Assembly: GCF_025698545.1 (NCBI RefSeq)
Contig: NC_068566.1
Coordinates: 46,045,192 to 46,109,191, forward strand
Length of the DNA stretch: 64,000 nucleotides
Source of the DNA: Gossypium raimondii
Taxonomy: Eukaryota; Streptophyta; Magnoliopsida; Malvales; Malvaceae
Direction: 5' to 3'
The stretch's first letter is position 1. Every line of letters begins with the position of its first letter. This document shows positions 47,937 to 59,485 of this stretch, piece after piece. Under the pieces are notes generated by a model. The model saw only the letters and a list, made by a program, of their open reading frames with translations, did no database searches and was not told the origin of the DNA. The translations under genes were made by a program, and so were the position numbers.

Positions 47937-49893
47937 CTATACCAATTCTTCTTCTCTCTGCAATTTTCTTAGCTGACGTTTCGCGTAAACCGTGAAAACA
48001 ATTATTGCCAACAGAGTTATGAGGAAACCACCAACGTTTAACAAAATCTGTACAGCCGATAAGCCATGTCGTTCTTGTGAAACGTCTGCCAATGTTTGTA
48101 TGAGGGTGCCACTGCAAGAATCAATATGTTAATGAGTTTATGGGGTATGGTGATGATAAGACGTATACATGAAAGAATGGATAGCAGAACCACCTAACAC
48201 AGCTCATGCATCTTGCATGTATCATATTTTGGGTATACCTGATTGAATCAGTTATGGTCGTATATCATTCGTTTAAAAGACATCGACTTATGTACATGCA
48301 CATATATTGTGATGATCAAAGATCATATGCAAAATAAACAGCTATGTGTCATAAACACAAGGGCGGAGAGAGAAATTACGTGTATATTGAAATAAAAATT
48401 TCTGGCACCATTCCTACCAAAGATCCCAAGATATAAGGTCCATACTCAACATGTGTTGCAACTGCACAGTAATTATATAAAATATATGGGAATGGAGAGA
48501 GTCTGATTAATGCTACAGCTTTAAACTGATGAAGCCAATTTCCTCCACCAGCTGCTCTCAGAAAGGCAGCTTTCTTAGGATATTTTTCTAACCAGCCCTG
48601 CAAAACACAGTAATAGCAAACAGCTTACTACGTGCACAGTGACAGTCAGGAAGGATCAATGAATAAGGGATCGACAATAAAATCTTAGGATAAGGCACAC
48701 ACTTGAATCCTGTGAAGGAAAAGAGAGCCGATAAAGAATGGCAATGATACACCCACAGCAGCTGCGGAGATGATTAGTAGAAATCCAAAACCATAACCGA
48801 ACGCCATCCCGGCAACCCACATAGATGGTGAAGAGGGTAGAAATATCGTGGGGAATAATGCCACAGAAGCAAAGATTAGAACTGCCAGCATTGGAGTACT
48901 AAAGGTTGCCATCTCCCACTTAATTAAAGGCATTAGCTCCTGCATTCATCATGTCATTAGTCAAGTTCAGTTAGAAAGGGCAAGGATATTTTAACAAGAG
49001 ATAAATGAATAAACTACACTAGTCTCTCGAATGAAATCATGACTTTAACCAAAGCTAGCATAAAGATCAACAATTTTGGCTAGACACTGCATCAAAAAAT
49101 GAATTAAACCAAAGTGGCCATTAGTGATTACACAAAAGTTAGAGCTTATTACATTATAGACTAGTTTATCAACAAGTACCACTTTTGGCATGAGAACATT
49201 TCAATTATTCTCTCAATTCTCTCAAACCATAAACTATTGCCATATAAAGAATCACTAGGGTGTGACATTTTGAAGCTAAAGAAGAAAATGAACATGAAAG
49301 CATATTCTAGAGATTCTAGAGGGAGGGAAAAAATTGTTAGAAGAGATACCAATAAACATAGAATTTATCTGAATTCATCCCTCAAAGTCAAAGAAAGAAA
49401 TACATCTTCAATCACCAGTTTAATATCATACAATCATTAAAATCCAAAAAATCAAGTAAAAGAAAAACTATCTTTCATCCTATTGACAATTTTGAAGAAA
49501 AGAAAGAAAACCCAGAATAAACCTAACCATTAACAATCCACATAGATCATAAACAGAGCAATGCAACAAAGGCATGAAATTAGGGATAAAAAAAGTACTG
49601 ACCTTATCCATGAAAAAAGGGCCAACCCATTTGAGAAAAACAGCAACCAGTAACCCTAGAAAGGTAAGTAAAATTCCCAACTTGATCCAGTACCAAATAG
49701 ACCTTCTCGATTGAGAAGAAAAACCTGGCTCTTTTAACAAAGAATTATTCTCTTCCGCTTCACATTCTTCTAATAATCTCTGTCTCAAACTTACCCTTTT
49801 CTCATTAACATCATCATCACCCTCAACTCGTAATTTCAGCTCCGGCACCACTTCTCCTCCCTCATCATCATTGTTATCATCATTGAAAGTCAT
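47937..49893 (-). CDS. TVP38/TMEM64 family (DedA/VTT-domain) membrane protein
   Basis: Four exons (49893-49603, 48939-48703, 48597-48380, 48111-47937) join in frame to 306 residues. The start is the ATG of MTFNDDN. The frame reaches further upstream only by a TTG at 49917, which I do not take as a start. An acidic cytosolic N-terminus (about 60 residues) precedes a membrane segment (ILLTFLGLLVAVFLKW), followed by the SNARE-associated/VTT domain with FPTIFLPSSPSMWVAGMAFGYG, then RAAGGGNWLHQFKAVALIRLSPFPY and a last hydrophobic helix before a basic/acidic tail. DedA/VTT proteins act in Golgi or ER membranes, several as lipid scramblases, and yeast TVP38 is a Tlg2-vesicle protein. From memory the nearest Arabidopsis relative is At1g12450. 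Length fits. The exact function in plants is not established here. Confidence 0.92.
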
Positions 49894-51517
49894 TGAATTT
49901 TCAGAACAAGAACCCAAATTTCCCCTGTTTGGTTCCGGAGAAAATTAGAGAAGGTGAAGCAATAAATGGGTAGATGAATTGAAAAGCAAAGAAGCGTATC
50001 AAATATACCGAAAGCAAGCAAACCTAAACCAATCAAAGCAACGTTTGATTTTTCAGGTTTTTTGATTAATTTAAAAGAAAACCAAAACCCTAACGTTTAT
50101 TTTCATTCTAATTTGTCAATGTCAATTGTAACTGAGCAGATTTGGAAACCTTTTTTCTTTTGTGTTCTTAAAGTGTTGTAATTTGCGAAACTGCCATTGG
50201 AAGCAACGACGTCGTTCCCTAAGAGGTTCGGGTTCCAAAGGTCACAGACCAATATTGCTAACGGTAATCAAATGTGGGTCCAAATCCAACATACCCAACT
50301 ATTAATTTTTAGTTCAATCGATTAATTTAATTAAATTAAATTAATATTTAAATATTAAAAATATGTAAAAATTTAATTTAATTTTTTCATAAATTAATTA
50401 TTTAAATATTTTATTTTAAATCCGATTAGAATGAGACTGGTTGTGACGATGACATAGTGGTGAGCTAGAATTAGAGAACGGTGCAATTAAAATGGGACAC
50501 GCGTGATTGAAAAAGCTGGCTTATAGCGGGCACTACCCATGTATACAGCTGCAAGCGAGTGGAATAATTATTTTTTGGTTCATTTAAAAGGGTATTATTA
50601 TAGCTGGAATATTTTGGGAAGAATATACTTTAATAGGTTTGCCTTTCAAGCTTAAAATATGTACCAGACAATCAAGTTTATATGATTAAGCAACATAACA
50701 CTTTAAGAACAAACCAACAAGTTATTCAAGATGTCTTATATTATATTAATACTAATCAAAAGATGTTCTCTTAGTAATTATTGATCTGGTGTTGGGTTAA
50801 TTAATTACATACAAATTTAATATATACTAATACATGATTATACGTATATATGTGTAAAAATTACATATTCAAATATATGTATATGTCTTTGAAAATAATA
50901 TTGTTATATCCCTACTATGTAATGGCACACGATAAAATGAAAAGCAGTTTGGCAAGATGGTGCCCAAGAGTGGCCCTCTGTCCCACACCTTTCATAAGTG
51001 GCTTTTTGTCTAATCTTTTATGACTAACTATCTATGGAATCAGAGGTCACCTTTTAGCCACTTGGTATGGACTCTCCATGAGGACTATTGAGGGATCACT
51101 GGTGCATAACAATCTTGTATTGTCTTAACAAGAAGAATGTTAGAGCAATACCACACGGTATTGTGCATGGCGATAACTAACATGCAACGGATCTGCCACC
51201 TAGTTGACCACCCGGGCAAGCCTATCATTTGTATTGTCAGTGGCATGGCACTATTAGACAGGGTCACAGAGACTCTCCCCCATATATCTCTTGGAACATG
51301 AGGAATAGGGGACCAATCCTTCTTCCTCTCTAAAAAAACCCTAAGTCTTAGCCTTCTCTTTCATTTTTCCTTTCTTTTCCTTTTCCCTCAGCATCATATT
51401 CCACAACTCTCTCCCTATCATAGGTGAACTTGTACTCCAATCACCACCACCACCTTCTCCTCATTGATTCCTTATATCAACAAATATATATCATGCAAAC
51501 ATTATCAACTTCATTTA
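49894..51517. other. Promoter side of the TVP38-like gene and intergenic spacer
   Basis: No gene is seen. Positions 49894-50200 hold the 5' UTR/promoter of the TVP38-like gene. The stretch 50930-51480 is less AT-rich than its surroundings and looks gene-like (long pyrimidine tract 51349-51395), but no frame or hairpin convinces. The frame at 51085-51267 has no recognisable features. Confidence 0.45.
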
Positions 51518-51890
51518 GGTAAAAGTATTATGGAGCCCACTAGACTAGGATTCATTGCATTTTGTTTTCTCTACTAAAAAAATGGCAAATTGATCCCTAT
51601 ACATTAGATCAAAGAGCAAATTGGTCATTTCTTAAAAGTTCCATTTATTTTTGCTATTAAAAACTAATTCTTGTATGTCAACATGATGCACACATGGCAG
51701 GCCATGTGTTACAATCTGATTATTCTTTCAGTCGTACTAATTTTTAATAGTACAAATGAATGAATTTTTAACAGAAATGATCAATTTACTCTTTAATATA
51801 ATGTACAAGGATTAATTTACCTAATTTTTTGAGTAAAATAAACAAAATGTAACATAACTCCTAATATAAGACCTCCATAATACTTTTACC
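51518..51890. mobile_element. 373-bp MITE with long inverted arms
   Basis: The left arm (GGTAAAAGTATTATGGAG...) and right arm (...CTCCATAATACTTTTACC) are inverted copies for about 150 bp each, with a short spacer carrying ACATGGCAGGCCATGTG-like palindromes. A clear target duplication is not visible. A diverged relative of the right arm is at 45690-45830. Confidence 0.75.
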
Positions 51891-53370
51891 ACTTGACACA
51901 TATGGCACCTTAAGTTTCTTGTTTCCATGAACATTAAAAAATATCTATAGCAATCAATCCTTTTCTCATGTTCGGGAATTACCTTAGCCTAATTACCAAA
52001 TTGATAAATTGACAAAAACTAATACTTCCAATCTGTCAGTATTCGACTGTCTGAAATTAGACTTGAAAATTCCCATTTTGAGCACATCATTTTAGCCATA
52101 CATACATAGAACACTTCAGCCAAACACAATTTAGAGACTTCAATAAAACTCATTCCAAGTTTTCCATAACATGAATAGTTACCATCAATGCTCTCTTGCT
52201 TAAAAGAGAACAATGCAACAAAACCAAAGTTTAAAATTGAGAAATAAAAAAAAATTTCTACCCTAAGAAGGTTTTGATTTTATTTTGATAAAAGAATGAA
52301 AAAAAACAGAAATAGAACAAAAAATAGTTAGGGAAATATAAAATTACTTTTTGAATTCTGGATTGAATTTTAAAAATCTAATGTCTCTATTTAGATTAAT
52401 CCTCCGATTGATTCACGATTCGATTCAAATAATGAAAATAGTTTAGAGCGAGTGATATACTCGTTTAAAGAAAATTACTACACAAATTAGAGTAGCGAGA
52501 GGTTAATGAATTAGGTGAGATAGTAATTAATGTAACTTTTGTAAATTTACTAAAATAGGCAATATTTTATTTTAACTTTTATATTTTGTTATTTGATTTA
52601 ATTAGTAATGTATCAAGTTGAATTCTTGTTACACTGAACTCAAGTATTAAATGTTAGTAGAGATTTTTTATGAATTAACTAAAATAAATAATATTTTAAT
52701 TTTAATTTAATTAATAATTTATCAAATTGAGTTAGTGTAACTTCACTTCTCACATCAAATTCAATAAAGTATTTAATATTATTAGAAAGATTAGTATAAA
52801 TACATAGTATAAATACATACACAAATTGCTAAATCTAACATATGATATAAGGCATACATACACATAATTATGGTTAATTTTGTCTTTATTTAAAATCACA
52901 TTTTATTAAATTATCTTTAATCATAAATAAGGATAAAATTATTACTAAATTATTCTAAGATTAAAAGTTAAGTACGATAGCTCAATTGGCATGAGTATAG
53001 TTGTCAATATAAGAGGATATGAGTTTAAGTGCGTTGAAGCATACTATCATTCTATTCATGGGTTGAGGTCTTTTCAATTAAGAATAATAATGTCAAAATA
53101 ATAATGAGGCTTTTATATAAAGTAGTATTGATTTTGAGTCGGTTTAATAATTAATTAAATTACGAACGTTTATCTATGCCTTGCATTGCAAGACAACTAA
53201 TATGAAGTAAGATTCTTCCAACAACCAGTAAAAAAATCATATTCCACTTCTTCATTCTATAATATTCCAAATATATTATTCAAAACAAATTTTTATAATT
53301 TCTAATTCATCAACTTATACCAAAACAATAATAAATAATATAATTAAAAAAACCAAAATCGAAACAAAAA
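51891..53370. other. Intergenic AT-rich sequence
   Basis: No gene is seen apart from the SINE-like unit near 52969. The frame at 52019-52213 is not recognisable. Positions 52500-52790 contain a weak direct repeat (AATATTTTAATTTTAA type phrases). Confidence 0.45.
52969..53120 (+). repeat. tRNA-derived SINE
   Basis: An A box (ATAGCTCAATTGGC, 52977-52990) and a degenerate B box (GAGTTTAAGTG, 53021-53031) stand at tRNA-like spacing. They are followed by a tRNA-unrelated body (TCATGGGTTGAGG) and an AT-rich tail. I recall this kind of unit as common in cotton. No cloverleaf forms. Confidence 0.5.
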
Positions 53371-54111
53371 CTATGTTGTTGGCAACATGAATCGACAAAT
53401 TGGACACATGACTTGTCTTGAGCCATTGAACAATGTAATCTCCATGGAACACACGAGAGTAAAGCATTCGAGTGATTTGAGAACCAGTTCCCATCTCTCC
53501 CATACGCACTCAACATTTATTTTTCGAATCGAAATCATTAGATGTCACCTTCTCGTAGATTTGAATCTTGTTTTGTCAATTCGTTCGTAGCATGTTCGGC
53601 TGCTAAATCCAAAGCGTTTTTTTATCGAATCACCAAGTCCAGCTCGTCTAACAACATTAGCCATGTCTTCCCAATCGGATCGCTGAAAGTTCCAACCTCG
53701 AGCTTGCAATCGAATCATATCCTCAACGTTACAAAGAACCTCTTGTCCTTCTTTCGCTTTCAGCATTGCCAAATACTCATCACGCGGCACTACCACTTGT
53801 TTCTTGATCATTACAAGCAAGAACAATTTCTTACGTCCCGATTCACGAGCCGCATTGATCATGTCACTACAAACATCCAATATCGAAGACACAACACAAT
53901 CCGTCGACACTAAGGGGATCGATTCTTTGTCGAAATCGTGTTTTTTCCAATGTAAATTCTTTAACGCGAACGGGATTTTAGCATCGACGAACAAAGAACA
54001 TATAAAACCCCTCGTCAGTTCATCGACCGGATGCTCGAATTCGTGCCACGAATCGTGCTTCGAAATATAACTCGGAACAGATTTGTCTGGTTTATCCAAT
54101 ACGTAACTCAT
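53371..54111 (-). pseudogene. RING-H2 type E3 ubiquitin-ligase pseudogene
   Basis: A 188-codon frame starts at the ATG 54111 (MSYVLDKPDKSV) and goes astray at a run of seven A near 53617. In the next frame the sequence continues with ALDLAAEHA-like coding. A TGA then replaces an expected Cys codon (KC-stop-VRMGEM, near 53510). Downstream the RING core VFHGDYIVQWLKTSHV is present, but a missing two bases force another frame change before CPICRFMLPTT and a TAG at 53371-53373. The zinc ligands are also damaged: residues expected as Cys and His before VFHGD read Tyr and Arg. Active relatives pass ubiquitin to targets through the RING. Three frame or stop lesions plus lost ligands make this non-functional, unless the assembly is in error. 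Confidence 0.78.
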
Positions 54112-54995
54112 CTTAATGTTAAACTTGAAGGTGATGAAAGGAGATTCCAGGGATTGATCGTCTTTGTAAACATTGTAAGGAGTAGCAGAAACGAAAATCT
54201 GGAGTCATGGTTTGAATGGGAGAGTGCCATTAGGTTAACTGAAAGCTAAGACATAAAAAGTAAAAGATTGATTATACGTAATAAATTGTCACAAAGCCTC
54301 CTTTTTATAGTGTTTCTAATATCAGTAATCCTTTTCCGTGTAGTGATTGAAATTCCTGTTTCTAATACTAATAATATGATTTCCTTTTCCTTTCGGCAAT
54401 CTAAAAGTTTTTTGGAAATTTTCATCTTTACTCCTTTTATAATTTTAAAAATTTAAATTAGTATATGGCAAAATTACACTTTGGCCTCTCAAGAATGAGA
54501 AAAATTGATTTAATCCTTTAAAACTATAAATTAAAATAGTGAAATTTCACTTTTGCTATCATAAAATATACAATTTTATTCTAGCCTCCCTCAAAATTTC
54601 CTAACACCACCCCTGTTATCAAGTTTAGGAATTAAATTAAACAAAAAAATTTAAAATCTCGTAAAAATAATTATCAAATTTAAAGACCAAGTTAGCCCAA
54701 AGAGTGATTTAACACTAAAAATCAAAGGATTAGGGACACGTCATCACAAAGTGGAGAGTCACGCAGGGATCACGTGAGAAAACGTCGACGAACGATTTTC
54801 CAGTTTTCCACGCCCACTCTCCTCGCTAGCGAGGACCATTAATTTATCGCCGTGGTTTTTCATTTCCTCGGTTCCCTCCTCTCCTTATCCGTCCAAATTG
54901 CCGATCCAAACGTTCCCAGATTCCGACCACCTCTAATTTTTTTTTTTTTTTGCTATCTCCACTCCAATTTCCCTCAGATCTCTGGGAAATTTCAG
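54112..54995. other. Spacer and probable 5' UTR exon of the hAT-derived gene
   Basis: Positions 54470-54610 are a dispersed AT-rich repeat (AAATTACACTTTGGCC type) also seen in the HPR3 introns. From about 54780 the sequence becomes richer in C and looks like a promoter and first, non-coding exon ending in TTTCAG at 54995. Confidence 0.45.
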
Positions 54996-55893
54996 GTAAC
55001 CTTATCCCTTACATTATTTCATTTTTTGTGGTTTTATTTTCAACTTATTTTCTGATAATTAAATTTCAACTTAATTTCATCTCTCAAGTGTTTAAGTTTA
55101 TTCAGTTCCTTAGTTTTGTTTTTTCAGAAAGATTATTTAATAGAATGAAACGAGTGATGATTTAATTGGCAGCAAACTGTTACTTACATTGTAAGGGGAA
55201 AAAGCTGTAAATTGTGTAAATTTTAAACAAAAATGCTAAGAGCTCTTGCTGTGTAATGGGGATTACCATAAAAAGAAGAAGCTAAACTATGAACAGATAG
55301 GGTTTTAGATACCCATTTTCATAGTTCAATGGAAAATGCAAACTTGTGTCTGGTTTCATTTCATAAGAAAATGTTAGTGCATTGTTGAGTAAGTTACATT
55401 GTTGACACTGATTAGTTTGTAAATTAAGATTTTATGCAAGTAAATTGGGTAATGCTACTAAGAATATAAATATATGTGTTTAATTGTTTATATTCACGGG
55501 GTTGGAGAATTCGGGGATTAAATGGATGTTGGTGCCTTACCATGCTGTTCAATTACTGATGCTATGTTGGAATGTGAATAAGCTTGTAGTATAATACAGG
55601 TTTCTGTGAAAATAATTTAAATATTTGCCAAGCTTTGGGTCTATTTTTGTTAATGAAGTACATTTATTGTACTAATTCCTGCAGACTGTATATTGATATA
55701 CATTGTTGTATGGCAAAACAGGTCTCTAGATGATGATAAGTGCTATTAGAACATGAAGGATTTCATTTAATCTTTATTGGTGTCGGTTTTTCAGATTTGC
55801 AAATGAGTTCAGTCCAAGTTTCTTCTCTTGCTGTGCTTTTATCCTTTATACTTAATTCTATTATTCATTTAGTCTTTTATGTGCTTTTCACAG
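54996..55893 (+). other. Probable 5' UTR intron of the hAT-derived gene
   Basis: A donor (CAG/GTAACC at 54995/54996) and a pyrimidine-preceded acceptor (TTTTCACAG at 55893) bracket T-rich sequence with no coding features. The start codon follows 22 bases after the acceptor. Leader introns are common in plant regulatory genes. The donor choice is tentative. Confidence 0.45.
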
Positions 55894-55915
55894 TAGTTGC
55901 TTCGTTTTAAAGATA

Positions 55916-58053
55916 ATGGTTCGTGGAAGAGATGCCTGCTGGGAGCATTGTGTACTTGTGGATGCAACGAGACAGAAAGTGAGGTGTAATTATTGTCACC
56001 GGGAATTCAGTGGAGGGGTTTATAGGATGAAGTTTCATCTAGCTCAAATAAAAAACAAAGATATAGTCCCCTGTGCTGAAGTCCCTGATGATGTTAGAGA
56101 CCATATACAAAGTATATTAAATACTCCAAAGAAACAAAAAACTCCCAAGAAACCAAAGATGGATAAGACAGTTGCAAATGGTCAACAGAATAGTTCCTCT
56201 GCTAGTGGTGGTCTCCATCCTAACCATGGATCTAGTGGCCAACATGGCAGCACCTGTCCATCTTTGTTGTTTCCGCATCCATCGCCTAGTGAGCAGCCAG
56301 CAACTGACGATGCTCAAAAGCAAAAGCTGGATGATGCTGACAAAAAAATTGCTGTTTTCTTCTTCCATAATTCTATTCCTTTTAGTGCTGCTAAATCCAT
56401 GTATTATCAGGAAATGGTGGATGCTATAGCAGAGTGCGGTGTTGGTTATAAAGCCCCAAGTTATGAAAAGTTGAGGTCTAGCCTTTTAGAGAAAGTAGAG
56501 GGTGATATACATGATTGCTATAAGAAATATAGAGAGGAGTGGAAAGAAACTGGTTGCACTGTCTTGTGTAATAGCTGGTCTGATGGTAGGACGAAATCGT
56601 TTGTTATATTTTCTGTCACATATCCAAAAGGGACACTCTTTTTGAAGTCGGTTGATGTCTCAGGTCATGAGGATGATGCTAGCTACTTATTTGAATTGCT
56701 TGAATCGGTTGTCTTGGAGGTTGGTTTGGAAAATGTAATTCAGGTGATAACAGATAGCACAGCCAGTTATGTTTGTGCAGGAAGACATCTCATGGCCAAG
56801 TACAGTTCGTTGTTTTGGTCTCCTTGTGCTTCTTATTGTATCGATAAGATGTTGGAAGACATTAGTAAACAAGAGTGGGTGGGCATTGTGTTGGAGGAGG
56901 CAAAGAGCATTGCACGGTATATATACAGTCATGCATGGATTTTAAATATGATGCGGAAGATCACTGGTGGAAGGGAATTAATGAGGCCAAGAATTACAAG
57001 GTTCGTGGACAATTATCTTACCTTGAGGTCCATTGTGATTCAAGAGGACAATTTAAAACACATGTTCTCTCATTCAGAGTGGTTATCATCCATTTATAGT
57101 AGACGTTCTGACGCTCAGGCTATTAAGTCGTTACTGTATTTAGAAAGATTTTGGAAGTCTGCACGTGAAGCTGTTAGTGTGTCTGAGTCACTGGTTAAGA
57201 TATTACGGATTGTTGATGGTGACATGCCGGCTATGGGTTATATGTACGAAGGAATAGAGAGAGCAAAAGGTGCTATAAAGGCATATTATAAAGGTATTGA
57301 AGAAAAATACATGCCAATATGGGATATAATCGATCGGAGATGGAACATGCAACTTCACTCACCGTTACATGCTGCGGCAGCATTCTTGAATCCTTCAATA
57401 TTCTATAACCCGAACTTTAAGATCGATTTAAGGATGAGGAATGGGTTTCAAGAAGCAATGCTTAAGATGGCTACAATGGATAAAGATAAAATAGAAATCA
57501 CAAAGGAACATCCCGTGTACATAAATGCACAAGGCGCTCTAGGGACCGATTTTGCCATCATGGGGAGAACCCTCAATGCTCCAGGTACAAGAAAGTTGCA
57601 TTTGTCTATGTTACACTGGTGAAAGGACCATAGTTTTTGTATTCTCTATATCTGAACTAGGGGATGCATTCGACTAATGAATATCTGGTAATTGTAGGTG
57701 ACTGGTGGGCGAGCTACGGTTATGAGATTCCGACGCTACAAAGAGTAGCAATAAGGATACTAAGCCAACCATGTAGCTTTCATTGGTGCAGATGGAATTG
57801 GAGCACGTTTGAGACCGTACATACGAAGAAACGAAACAAGGTGGAGATGGAGAAACTAAATGATTTGGTTTTTGTGCATTGCAATCTTTGGTTACAAACA
57901 ATATGTCAAGGTAGGGATGGAAAATGTAAACCCATCATCTTTGATGAAATAGATGTTAGTTCAGAATGGCCAACCGAATCCGAACCTTCGGTTCCTCTAT
58001 TGGATGATTCATGGTTAGATAACTTGCCCCTTGAATGCAGAGGTAGTCCTTAA
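55916..58053 (+). CDS. hAT-transposase-derived BED-finger protein
   Basis: Two exons, 55916-57584 and 57698-58053, give 674 residues across a 113-bp intron (GT...AG). A BED zinc finger opens the protein (Cys24, Cys27, His41 and Cys53 as likely ligands, within RDACWEHCVLVD to KDIVPC). A basic linker PKKQKTPKKPKMDK and a Ser/Gly-rich stretch follow. Next is a DUF659-like transposase core (NSWSDGRTKSFVIFSV near 220, ITDSTASYVCAGR near 280). The end is a hAT dimerisation region (GDWWASYGYEIPTLQ, then WNWSTFETVHTKKRN). No TIRs or target duplication flank it, the frame is intact, and a UTR intron is likely, all pointing to a domesticated gene. Relatives such as Arabidopsis At1g79740 are nuclear, with roles mostly unknown. 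I cannot say which DNA it binds. Confidence 0.88.
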
Positions 58054-59485
58054 CATTGTCAACAAAAATGAAAATGGATACTACATATTCTATTACTGAT
58101 TGTATACATGATGCTGGAATATATACTGTATATTGTCAAATAATTTAATCCATACGCTGTCTGATCAGCAAATATGAGAAAAATATGTATATCTAACATA
58201 GTCAAATTCTTCTTATGAGGAACTAGAAATGTACATTGATATCATATGGTTCAAGTGGGGAGAAGATTTATTCTTAAAGCTGAGGTTGTTCTTGTTATAG
58301 TTTTTTCCAAGAGAAGGGAAAAAATTCATGGAATTCATCACTAGCAAGACCAAGCTGAGTGATGTTCTCCAAATCTGATTCTTTGAAAGTAGGCTTTGTT
58401 TTTTTTTTGGATATGTATATTTAATTTTATTTTCCAGGTCTAATATCATCCTCCACCTCTCACTCTAATTTTATTATCTTCTTTGATCAATTTGGAAGGT
58501 AAAATTTTATTGTTTGACAGATGGAATGTATGACTATTTATTGGGTAATTATAGCGGGTCTAAGATGATGTCAAGTATCTTTTTTAATTATTATTTTATT
58601 ATATCTTAAAAATAAATGACATAAACTTAGATTTGTTTGTGGACGTTGTTTTATTCTATTGGGAGTGTATAGGATAATTATTCTTATCTAAAAGTACATT
58701 TTATTAATCTATTTTCATTTAATTTCCTTCTTTTTTCTTTTTTTTTTGTTCTTTACAACGCTTACTTTATTAGTAAACTAATATATTTTTCTAGTAAATT
58801 AATTTCATATTTTTTTCAAATAAATAAACTAAAATTGAAGAAGAGCAATAAGTAGCTAGAGCTTTTATATGATCAAAATGACGTGAAAAACGAAAGAAAT
58901 AAATATATATTTTTTATTAAAACATGTTATTTGTTTTTGCGTTAAGATAAGTTTAACTAAAATTATAAAAAATTAATGGTAAACTATTATAAATGTAACA
59001 TTTTAGGGAGAACGAAATAAACAAAATATTATTTTTCTTGACTTATAATAATAACGATAATAAATATATGGTTAAAATATTACTTGAAAAATTATAAAAG
59101 AATCATAAAAATAATTAATCAATTGTAATTATTTTTCCATTTAGGCTGAGTAAAATAACTTAGAATCATTAAAATAAGATAAAATTGTAAAAATTTCACC
59201 TTAGGAATATAAGACGGATGATTATCTTATACGAGTATATTGATACCATTTGTTTTAGAGTATAATAAAATAGTAATTAAATAATTAAAAAAGGCATTTT
59301 CCATCATCTTACATCCGCTTGTGGAGTTTTTTTACTTCACTAGCAATGGACAAAATAATTACCCATAAAAGATTACCTAATAAAGAAATGGTAGTGAAAT
59401 TATTCCAACATATATTTTAGAATATTGTCACTATTGAGAATATAATATTACCAGGCTAATGTAATTTTGAAATTCAAATTAGGAA
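58054..59485. other. 3' flank and AT-rich spacer
   Basis: No gene is seen. The 3' UTR of the hAT-derived gene should end in about 58100-58300. The minus-strand frame at 58213-58449 is not recognisable. The rest is AT-rich. Confidence 0.5.

Noticed and set aside
49894-49917. Upstream extension of the TVP38-like protein to position 49917
   Set aside because: The codon there is TTG, not ATG. The first ATG in frame is at 49893.
51060-51260. Possible microRNA precursor or non-coding gene in a less AT-rich stretch
   Set aside because: Short complementary phrases (CAATACC / GGTATTG) occur but do not build a long regular hairpin, and no known plant microRNA sequence was recognised.
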